From Hyphomicrobium sp. (GTDB taxonomy: Bacteria; Pseudomonadota; Alphaproteobacteria; Rhizobiales; Hyphomicrobiaceae): a DNA stretch of 64,000 nucleotides. Of the stretch, positions 57,094-64,000 are shown piece after piece. Location: contig JADJVG010000015.1 in NCBI GenBank assembly GCA_016716675.1, positions 8,468 through 72,467 on the forward strand, in the 5' to 3' direction. The notes beneath the pieces are model-generated. The model made no database searches, was not told where the DNA came from, and saw nothing but the letters and a program-made list of their open reading frames with translations. The position numbers were made by a program, and so were the translations under genes. Numbering within the stretch: the first letter of the stretch is position 1; each line of letters opens with the position of its first letter.

Positions 57094-58551
57094 CTAAAGA
57101 ACCGGGCCGACGATCGCCAGGGCATTGTCCCGCAACCGGCGACCCATTCCCCAATCAGCCACTTCGCGGGCGGAAATCTGCCGACTGTCCGCCAGATAGC
57201 TCTCCTGCCGTGCGCGTAGGGCTGCTGTGGTTGCCTGTTCATGCAACAGGATGTTGTTTTCGAAGTTCAGGTCGAAGCTGCGCCGGTCCATATTGGCCGA
57301 CCCGATCAATGTGATTTCGCCATCAAGCGTTAGCGACTTTGTGTGCAGCAAGCCCTTGCCGTATTCGAAGATCTTTACGCCGGCCTCGAGAAGGGACTCA
57401 TAATGGCTACGACTGGCGGCGCTGACCGCGAAGTCGTCGTTCCGTGCTGGAAAGATAATCGTTGTGTCGATCCCGCGATGGCCCGCCGCGCAAAGTGCCG
57501 CCTGCACGCCGACGGTCGGCACATAATAAGGCGTGGTGATGAATAGTTCACGCCGGGCCGCATACATCAGCGTTTCGAACATCTCAGCCATGGCCGCGTT
57601 TCGGTACGTCGGCCCTGTTGCTATGACCTGTGCGGTGAAACCCGGTTCGACGGCGGATAAAGGTTGAGCCAGCAGCGCACCGATATCGTCACCGCCATTG
57701 CCCATCCAGTCCGTGGCGAAAAGGTGCTGGTTCTGCCGCACGACGGGTCCTTCGAACCGCATCATGGCATCAACCCAAGGTCCGAATTTAGCCTTGGGTA
57801 GAAAGGCAGGGTCGGCACAATTCTGGCTACCGCAATAGGTTATAGCGTTGTCGATCACCATGATCTTGCGGTGATTGCGCAGATCAATCCGCCCCTTGAC
57901 CATGCGGATCAGCGGATTGCCAACGGGGAGCGCGCGCCTGAGCCTGACGCCAGCCGCTTCAAGTCTCGGCCACAGCGGGCCTCTGATGAAATCACGCGAG
58001 CCGATATCGTCGACAATTGCACGGCACTGGACACCACGCCGCGCGGCGCGCTCCAATGCTTCAGCAACCCTCGTGCCGTTGTGATCGCCAAGCCAGATAT
58101 AGAACAACAAGTGCACCGTATCGTGCGCGTTATCAATGTCGTGGACCAGCGACGCAATCATTGCATCTGAATCCGCCATCAACTCCGCACGATTGCCACC
58201 AACGGGCGCGTAGGCGCTGATCGACTGACCGACATGGAACAGTGCGCCATATCCATCGCGCGGACCGGGGTGGCAATTGCTGGCATCCCATCCAGGCGCG
58301 ACATCGGGTTTAGGAAGTAGTCTTGTACAATCCTTAAGCCGCGCAATCCGCGCTTTGCCGATGTTGGTCGAGCCAAGCAGCAGATAGGCAAAGGCACCCA
58401 GGTCCGGCACGGCAGCCAGTACCACCACCCATGCCACGCGCGATTCCGGCTGGCGATGCCGCCGCAGCAGAATGTGCAGCCCGCAGACGAGAACCAAAGC
58501 AATGTGGACGATCGTAAGAATAATGGTCGGATATTTGGTCAGCAGCCACAT
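57094..58551 (-). CDS. cls: Cardiolipin synthase (phospholipase D family)
   Basis: A 485-residue membrane enzyme that makes cardiolipin from phosphatidylglycerol. Two N-terminal membrane helices (IILTIVHIALVLVCGLHILL, VAWVVVLAAVPDLGAFAYLLLG) precede two HKD motifs: DLRNHRKIMVIDNAITYCGSQN and KGLLHTKSLTLDGEITLIGSANMD. The first has the canonical H-x-K-x4-D. Between them are NLFATDW-type segments and TGPTYRNAAMAEMFETLMYAARRELFITTPYYVPT. Complete and intact. Alone on its strand between tRNA-Pro and MarC. Confidence 0.93.
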   Translation of the reverse strand: MWLLTKYPTIILTIVHIALVLVCGLHILLRRHRQPESRVAWVVVLAAVPDLGAFAYLLLGSTNIGKARIARLKDCTRLLPKPDVAPGWDASNCHPGPRDGYGALFHVGQSISAYAPVGGNRAELMADSDAMIASLVHDIDNAHDTVHLLFYIWLGDHNGTRVAEALERAARRGVQCRAIVDDIGSRDFIRGPLWPRLEAAGVRLRRALPVGNPLIRMVKGRIDLRNHRKIMVIDNAITYCGSQNCADPAFLPKAKFGPWVDAMMRFEGPVVRQNQHLFATDWMGNGGDDIGALLAQPLSAVEPGFTAQVIATGPTYRNAAMAEMFETLMYAARRELFITTPYYVPTVGVQAALCAAGHRGIDTTIIFPARNDDFAVSAASRSHYESLLEAGVKIFEYGKGLLHTKSLTLDGEITLIGSANMDRRSFDLNFENNILLHEQATTAALRARQESYLADSRQISAREVADWGMGRRLRDNALAIVGPVL

Positions 58552-58849
58552 CGCATTCTTTTCCTATTACGGCGATTGATCGGCTTCGCACTAGAAAGCC
58601 CAATATCAAATCTCTCCGGTAGGGAAAACTGATGGGAATGATTAGTCTTCTGATCGATCATATCAACAATCATGCCGCCTAGCATGTTTGCGGAGCGTAA
58701 TGACCGTTGCTGGCTTGTATCTATCCGGTTGCTGTCGTGATGTGCGAGACGTGCTCTTTGCCCGTGCACCATCAGGATCGATTCGAACCTGTTCGGTATG
58801 GTGTCGTGCAACTCGCCCCAGAAGACTCCCGCGTATCCAGAACGAGAGG
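58552..58849. other. Intergenic region
   Basis: About 300 bases between the cls start and the MarC gene end. Short open frames only; I see no feature worth naming. Confidence 0.4.
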
Positions 58850-59484
58850 CTACGCGCCTCCTGCGAGACCGGGTAATAACTTGGTGAGCCCGGCGATGAT
58901 CATGTCCACCGCGATCGCCAAGAGTATCATGCCCATCAGCCGGGTGGTGATCGTTCGCAAAGTCTGGCTCATGATCCGGCCGATCTGTGCAGCGAAGAAC
59001 AGCACTGCGAACAGCAGCAGAATGATCGATCCAACAATCGCGACAATCGACAGCATTCCCGCGATTCCCTGGGCATGGCCGGAATAGATGATCAGCGTGG
59101 CAATTGTGCCCGGCCCCACGATCATCGGGAAGGTGAGGGGGTAGAAGGCAAGCCCCGACACGTCCTTGATCTGTGCCTGTTCGCTGTCGCTACCCTGGTG
59201 CGAAGCGACCCCGCCACCATGCAGCATTGACCAGGCAATGCTGGACAGCACCGCGCCACCAGCAACACGGAATTGATCGACAGTAATGCCAAAAAAACCA
59301 ATGATCTGCTGTCCCGCAAACAGGATGACCAAGCACATCATGGCGGAAAAAATCGTCACCTTCACAGCCAACGATCGTTGCTCGGCTAACTTGTAGCCGT
59401 CAGTCAACGACAGGAAGATCGGCAGGTTGATGAACTGATCGCGAAGAACGCGCCGAACGCCTTGGTCAGTTCACTGTAGTCCAT
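58850..59484 (-). CDS. MarC family integral membrane protein (small frameshifting deletion)
   Basis: MarC/YchE proteins are six-helix membrane proteins of unknown function once thought to relate to antibiotic resistance. The ATG at 59484 gives MDYSELTKAFGAFFAI; the expected MNPFINLPIFLS follows only after about eight missing bases, since the text jumps to FINLPIFLSLTDGYKLAEQRSLAVK in another frame. The rest is intact: VTIFSAMMCLVILFAGQQIIGFFGITVDQFRVAGG, YPLTFPMIVGPGTIATLIIYSG, ILLLFAVLFFAAQIGRIM, RLMGMILLAIAVDMIIAGL. The real protein would have about 210 residues. Confidence 0.82.
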
Positions 59485-59492
59485 CAGCAGCC

Positions 59493-59759
59493 CTAACGAT
59501 CCGCATCCTGGTTCGGTCCATTGTGCAGACCTGCCATTATCCTGCGTAGGTCGTGGATCTGGTCGATCAGGTGCAAGGCGATTTCCACGCCTTCATCATT
59601 GACGCCCATGTCGATCTGCATGTCGCGGATCAGTCTTGCGCGGGCCACGTCGATTTCGCGCAAGTACTCGCCCTCGGCGATGATCCAGCGCCGCGTGACC
59701 CAAACGTGCAAGGTGCGATGCTCGATGCCGAACTCGCGGGAAAATTCTTCGAGGGTCAT
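59493..59759 (-). CDS. cbpM: CbpM-type chaperone modulator
   Basis: CbpM inhibits the J-protein CbpA. 88 residues: a MerR-like N-terminus (MTLEEFSREFGIEHRTLHVWVTRRWIIAEG) and a helical end (IDMGVNDEGVEIALHLIDQIHDLRRIM). It overlaps the cbpA stop by four bases and ends nine bases before the MarC start. Confidence 0.85.
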   Translation of the reverse strand: MTLEEFSREFGIEHRTLHVWVTRRWIIAEGEYLREIDVARARLIRDMQIDMGVNDEGVEIALHLIDQIHDLRRIMAGLHNGPNQDADR

Positions 59760-60667
59760 GGTTTATCCTCGCGCGGATTGTGACCTTTACCGGCTTCCCA
59801 CTCGTCGACAAAGGCTTCGAGTGCGAGATCAGGTTTCTTTGGCAGAACGATAGAGAGACGCACGTACTCGTCGCCGCGCTTGCCGCCGCCGATCGGTGCG
59901 CCCTGTCCCTTGAGGCGCAGCTTGCTGCCACTGTTGGAATAAGCAGGCACCGTCATCTCTACGACCGCGGTTGGCGTTGGCACGCGGATCTTCCCACCGC
60001 GGACGGCTTCGGCAAGGGAAATCGGCACATCGATTGTCAGGTCGGCGCCGTCCTGCGTGAACCGTGCGTCGGGCAGGACCTCGATCTCGATCAGGGCATC
60101 GCCAGGACCACCAGTCCCGGCACCAGGGGCGCCTTTGCCTGATAGGCGCAGCACCTTGCCGTCAATCATTCCGGCCGGGATCGTCACGTCGAGCACACCG
60201 CCGCCGGGCATCGTGACGCGCTTTTGCCCGCCTTTAATCGCTTCGGCCAGGGTTATGGCAAGCCGGTAGTGCAAATCTTCACCGCGCCGATTTGCGCGGG
60301 CCTCAGCACTTCGGCGCAACAACTCGGCAAAAAGTTCGTCGTTCTGTGAAGAGCCGGTGTAACCCTGCGCAGTATCGTATCCTGCAAAGCCGGAATCAGC
60401 ATAATCGCGATAGTAGTTACGGCTATCCTGTTGCTGGCGACGTTCGTTTCCCGCTTCGTCGATTTCCCCTGCGTCGAAGCGGCGGCGTTTCTCAGCGTCA
60501 CCAATCAGGTCGTAAGCCCCAGTGACCTTCTTGAACTTCTCCTCGGACGCAGCGTCACCCGGGTTGAGATCGGGGTGCAAAAGTTTGGCCAGCTTTCGAT
60601 ACGCCTTGCGGATTTCGTCGTTACTGGCCGTCGGGGTTACACCTAGGACTTCGTAAGGGTTCGCCAT
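59756..60667 (-). CDS. cbpA: Curved DNA-binding protein CbpA, DnaJ-like
   Basis: A 303-residue type II J-protein that works with DnaK. N-terminal J domain: MANPYEVLGVTPTASNDEIRKAYRKLAKLLHPDLNPG with the HPD motif at residues 31-33. A Gly/Phe/Gln-poor linker precedes C-terminal substrate-binding domains (DLHYRLAITLAEAIKGGQKRVTMPGGGVLDVTIPAGMIDGKVLRLSGKG, DLTIDVPISLAEAVRGGKI). There is no zinc finger, so it is CbpA-like rather than DnaJ. cbpA and cbpM overlap and are translated together. Confidence 0.93.
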   Translation of the reverse strand: MANPYEVLGVTPTASNDEIRKAYRKLAKLLHPDLNPGDAASEEKFKKVTGAYDLIGDAEKRRRFDAGEIDEAGNERRQQQDSRNYYRDYADSGFAGYDTAQGYTGSSQNDELFAELLRRSAEARANRRGEDLHYRLAITLAEAIKGGQKRVTMPGGGVLDVTIPAGMIDGKVLRLSGKGAPGAGTGGPGDALIEIEVLPDARFTQDGADLTIDVPISLAEAVRGGKIRVPTPTAVVEMTVPAYSNSGSKLRLKGQGAPIGGGKRGDEYVRLSIVLPKKPDLALEAFVDEWEAGKGHNPREDKP

Positions 60668-61024
60668 AGATTGCTGATCCGCAAAAATTCTAAGATTCGC
60701 TCATTGATGTGTCGTCTCGCCGGTCCAGGCTGCCTCAGTCTGTGCACATATGTCTATCGTTCGGTGGGCAAAGACTCCGCCGAACATCCCGGCAACGGAT
60801 GCGACGTTCGAAATCGCAAAAAGATTGACCCTCCCCTGATTGGTACGCGCTTACAAGCAGACTCCAGCTCTGATTATGGTCCGCGCTAGACTGGCTTGCA
60901 AACGCGTTTGGTGTCAGCCACATGGACAAAAGCACACAATGTTCCCCACGTGTGCCTTCTTTGACCCCGCCGCCCCCACACCTTGCGGGCCCCGTCGAAC
61001 AACGATATACGGGCTGTCTTCTGA
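60668..61024. other. Intergenic region upstream of tRNA-Gln
   Basis: About 355 bases holding the promoters for cbpA (minus) and tRNA-Gln (plus). No gene or hairpin of note was found. Confidence 0.4.
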
Positions 61025-61099
61025 TGGGATGTAGCCAAGTGGTAAGGCAGCGGATTTTGATTCCGCCATTCGGAGGTTCGAACCCTCCCATCCCAGCCA
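61025..61099 (+). tRNA. tRNA-Gln (TTG)
   Basis: A 75-base cloverleaf: acceptor TGGGATG/CATCCCA, D arm GCCAAGTGGTAAGGC, anticodon arm GCGGA-TTTTGAT-TCCGC giving anticodon TTG, T-arm GGTTCGAACCC and encoded GCCA end. The 3' end borders an AT-rich stretch and the recombinase cassette. Confidence 0.96.
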
Positions 61100-61316
61100 A
61101 CACATAAGTCATTGATATTAAACAATAAAACACGGTTTATTGGGGTGCTGATCTGTCCGTGTTTTCGGCCAGTTAACGCACTGTGGACGCGACCGAGCCG
61201 CAGCGAGAGACGGTTCTTTTGCGGGATATGCCGCTGCCAACGACGCGGTTATCTCTCAGCGCCTTTTCGTGCTGCGGGATCACGGTGAGATCGCGCAAAT
61301 CTGTGGTCCCCATTTT

Positions 61317-63134
61317 TCAAATCTGAAGCGCCGTCGCTCTCGCACGGCGCGGGCGAGAGATCCGCATCGATGACGCTATAGGAAGCCAGGTGACGTCTCT
61401 GAGGACCACTCGCGCGGCAAGGTGTGCGTCTTCGTGATAAAATTTCTCGCAGTCAGTGTGGGTGGATGGCGACCGTCGGAACAACCGCAACGATGTCCGG
61501 CGCGACGAGCCAGTACTGATCCGCAATAGTGATGTGATGTAGTTTGCATTGATGTTGATCCGCCGCGCGGACGCTTCGATGCTTTCGCCTGTCCCGTTGA
61601 AAATCTTTTCGCGGACATCGAACGCTTTCACGAACAAATTTATCAGCGTGGTATTCGGTGACGGTGCGGCCGCGTCGCGGATCACCAATCTCATGCCTTG
61701 GCCTGCGCGCTTCAGCACAGCGTCTACTTTAAGGACGAAGCCGTCCTGGCCTGGTTCGCCGTCAGCGCATCTCGTGGTCGCCGGCTGTTCAGGTCGCATC
61801 AACAAATTGAATACTTGATATCGGTTGATCTCGATATCGACGTGCTCGAGTTGAATGACGACGCGATGCACAATCCTGCGGACAATCCTCTGTCGCTTCA
61901 CTGCTGGTTTGTTCTGTTCCCAATCACGGGCGAGGTCCGCTGCTCGGCTCAAGAGTTGCCGCTTATCCACATTTTGAAAGTCGGTTCCAGAAAGGGCATC
62001 TAGGATCTGCTGACCCGACGCCAAGAAATCCTTGATGCTAATTCGGACCAGCATTTCGATATCGTTGGCCGGGACGCGTCGGCCGCGCGGCGCAGCGGAT
62101 CTGGGTCCCGTGATCAGTGTGTTGGACACATAATACCGATAGCGCTTCCCAGTTTTTACGGCGTGGCTCGGCGTAAGGCGGCAGCCGTCTCGGTATCAAA
62201 CAGGAGGCCCGTTAGCAGGCTCGGCTCTTGGACGCCGACGGCCGCCTCACGGTCATGCGTGTTATCCGCAAGCCGCTTCGTAACCGCATCCCAAAGAGGC
62301 CGTTCGATGATAGGCGGATGTTCGCCGGGAGGGTATGCCGTGTCCTTGTGGATGACGATCTCGCCGATGTAGATCCGGTTCTTGAGCATATGATGGAGAG
62401 CGCCCGCGAACAGCGGCTTCCCGCCAGTAGTCTTGCCGTGCTTGTCGATCCGATGTTTGGAGACGATGCCCTGCTGGCTGAGGTCATTCCTCAAAGCGGA
62501 CACGGCACCGAGTTCGAAGTAACGCCGAAAGATATGCCTGACGGTTTCTGCCACGTGAGGCGTGATTACGAGTTTTCGGTCTCGGACATCATATCCCAGC
62601 GGCGGATAGCCGCCCATCCACATGCCCTTCTTCTTCGACGCCGCGATCTTGTCGCGAATGCGTTCACCAGCGATTTCGCGCTCGAACTGGGCGAAGGAGA
62701 GAAGCACGTTCAGCGTCAAACGTCCCATGGAAGAGGTGGTGTTGAACTGCTGCGTCACGGAGACAAACGATACAGACGACGCGTCGAATATCTCGACGAT
62801 CTTGGCGAAGTCGGCAGAAGCGAGCGGGTGAGCCGGTCGACTTTGTAAACGACGACGCAATCGACTTTGCCATCACGGACATCATTGAAAAGCCGTTGCA
62901 CGGACGGCCGTTCGAGGAGATCGCTCCGGAAATGCCGCCGTCGTCATACATCTCAGGAAGCGCAATCCAACCCGCATGACGTTGACTTAAGATATATGCC
63001 TCGCAAGCTTCTCGCTGGGCATCAAGCGAGTTGAAATCCTGCTCCAGGCCCTCTTCAGATGATTTGCGCGTGTAGATCGCGCAGCGCAGGCGCTGCAATT
63101 TCGTTGCGACCGAGGCATTAGTCATTGCTGCCAT
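61317..63134 (-). CDS. Large serine recombinase/integrase (several frameshifts)
   Basis: A site-specific serine integrase. Pieces, in order from the ATG at 63134: RCAIYTRKSSEEGLEQDFNSLDAQREACEAYI with the catalytic Ser in RKSS; after a slip near 62930, DLLERPSVQRLFNDVRDGKVDCVVVYKVDRLTRS (DRLTRS hinge); after a slip near 62835, ADFAKIVEIFDASSVSFVSVTQQFNTTSSMGRLTLNVLLSFAQFEREIAGERIRDKIAASKKKGMWMGGYPPLGYDV (the recombinase domain signature); GGKPLFAGALHHMLKNRIYIGEIVI; after a slip near 62190, LTPSHAVKTGKRYRYYVSNTLITG; then a helical C-terminus. At least three one-base errors, all apparently in repeated-base runs. It lies beyond tRNA-Gln with DUF2924 and DUF3489 partners. Confidence 0.85.
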
Positions 63135-63603
63135 CCCGCAATCGGGCCACCGGAGATTGAGTTCGCATTCTCAACCCGAAGAACCGCGGGCCGGACCAAT
63201 GTGCGCCCGTGATGGCGTTAACGATCTTGCTCAGAGAAGCGAAGGTCTGCCCACGCCATTCGAAGCCGCCCGCCCGACTTGAACCTCATGGGTCGTTCCG
63301 TTCCACTCGCGCAGGAGCGTTGTTCCGGGCTTGAACGCGGCCTGCCGTTCAAAGCTGTTGCTCCCGGCTGAGGCGCTTTGATCTCGACAATACTCTGAGG
63401 CGCCGAAGGGTCGGCTTTGAAAGCCCGCCGTGAACGCTCTCCTGGATCTTGTAGGCAATGCCCCGCATGAGGAGATCCCGACTAAGCCTGTGCGGCGGCG
63501 GCTTTCGAAAAAGCCGCCGCCATTCTGCTCGCAGTTCTGGGAGACCGAGTTTCTCGAGAGCTATCAGCTTGTCTTCCAGGTCGGTGTGCAGAGCACTATC
63601 CAT
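63118..63603 (-). CDS. DUF2924 protein, recombinase partner (frameshifted)
   Basis: DUF2924 proteins nearly always precede large serine recombinases in alphaproteobacterial elements. From the ATG at 63603 it reads MDSALHTDLEDKLIALEKLGLPELRAEWRRLFRKPPPHRLSRDLLMRGIAYKIQE, then KPTLRRLR; after a slip near 63395, SASAGSNSFERQAAFKPGTTLLREWNGTTHEVQV; and after another slip near 63265, FEWRGQTFASLSKIVNAITGAHWSGPRFFGL. The stop at 63118 overlaps the recombinase start by 17 bases. A role in recombination or element maintenance is inferred from context. Confidence 0.82.
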
Positions 63604-63605
63604 CG

Positions 63606-63968
63606 TTAGCGACCGCGCTTGGTGTCGATGCGGTAGCGGCGCAGCTCACCCGCTGCCTTTGAGGACGTGAGCGCGAGGCCGAGCTTCTTCTTGATCGTTC
63701 CTGCCAGGAAGCCCCGCACGCTGTGCTGCTGCCAGCCGTCGCTTCCATCATTTCGGGGATGCTGACGCCGTCGCGATGATTCAACATTGCCAGGATGCGA
63801 TCGTGTTTCGTGACACGCGCGGCATGCAGATCGTCGCTCGATCTACCTTGCTAGCGCTAGTTTGCTTTAAAGAAGTTTTTCAGTTGCCTTGGGCTTTTCA
63901 CTTTTGGCAGATGTCGCCGGCTTAGTTCGTTTGTTCTGGGTCGAGACGCGGGCTTCAATCGTCGTCAT
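63606..63968 (-). CDS. DUF3489 protein, element-associated (frameshifted)
   Basis: A small protein of the DUF3489 family with a winged-helix-like C-terminus, usually next to DUF2924 and a serine recombinase. From the ATG at 63968 (MTTIEARVSTQNKRTKPATSA, Lys-rich) the frame is lost at AAACTTCTTTAAA near 63860 and resumes as HDRILAMLNHRDGVSIPEMMEATG; one G is missing near 63740, after which the expected WQQHSVRGFLAGTIKKKLGLAL and GELRRYRIDTKRGR follow. The stop is three bases before the DUF2924 start. The DNA right of 63968 runs to the window edge without further features. Confidence 0.78.
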
Positions 63969-64000
63969 TTTGGGCTCCGGTGGTTCAGGGAGCGCCCCCC

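Overview
The window is GC-rich DNA from an alphaproteobacterium, most likely of the order Hyphomicrobiales (Rhizobiales), perhaps close to Hyphomicrobiaceae. The evidence is the nadABC operon behind a NadQ-type Nudix regulator, a histone deacetylase-like/xseB/dxs/tlyA cluster, a TIGR02301 protein, a TorF-type porin, a CbpM/CbpA pair, and a DUF3489-DUF2924-large serine recombinase cassette. The order-level call is fairly safe; the family is a guess.

Layout. 0-5 kb: MscS-type channel (runs off the left edge), uvrC and a hypothetical protein. 5-9 kb: remnants of a MgtC/SapB-type membrane protein between two G/C homopolymer blocks, then two tandem paralogous glucosaminidase-like secreted proteins. 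9-15.5 kb: a heavily frameshifted SDR, a TorF porin, two hypotheticals, an RNase T2 and an M20 peptidase. 15.6-23.3 kb: ppdK, then nadC-nadB-nadA and the nadQ regulator, with two likely operators between nadQ and nadA. 23.4-31 kb: HD hydrolase, tag and ygfZ in one operon, then dihydroorotase, an L,D-transpeptidase, a LysE exporter, a TIGR02301 protein and a SRAP peptidase. 31-40.6 kb: a Clp-N/coiled-coil protein, an acyltransferase with an internal stop, tsaC/sua5, an acyl-CoA dehydrogenase/enoyl-CoA hydratase fusion, a large unknown membrane protein and an SDR. 40.6-46 kb: HDAC-like protein, xseB, dxs, tlyA and an RNA methyltransferase, all on + and tightly packed. 46-56 kb: sirtuin, ATP-pyrophosphatase, PQQ dehydrogenase, aroC, a candidate small RNA, phosphatase/fabI, a surface protein, pdxH, DUF1499, MBL hydrolase and tRNA-Pro. 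57-61 kb: cardiolipin synthase, MarC, cbpM/cbpA and tRNA-Gln. 61-64 kb: the serine-recombinase cassette, probably one end of an integrated element.

Sequence quality matters here. About twenty conserved genes carry one-base frameshifts. Where the lost frame could be rebuilt by hand (uvrC, ppdK, nadB, the recombinase cassette), the error is one base gained or lost in a short run of identical bases. Two blocks at 5.44-5.66 and 6.00-6.17 kb are almost pure G/C runs. This looks like sequencing or assembly error in a draft contig rather than a decaying genome. Several in-frame or domain-scale losses (NadB C-terminal domain, the MgtC-like protein, the dehydrogenase/hydratase joint) may have the same cause. 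I annotate these as single genes and state where the frame breaks.

Most of the window is housekeeping. I do not see a clear new multi-gene system. The items most worth a second look are the tandem glucosaminidases with a shared unknown C-terminal domain, the dehydrogenase/hydratase fusion, the Clp-N/coiled-coil protein, the candidate small RNA near 50.9 kb and the NadQ operators.
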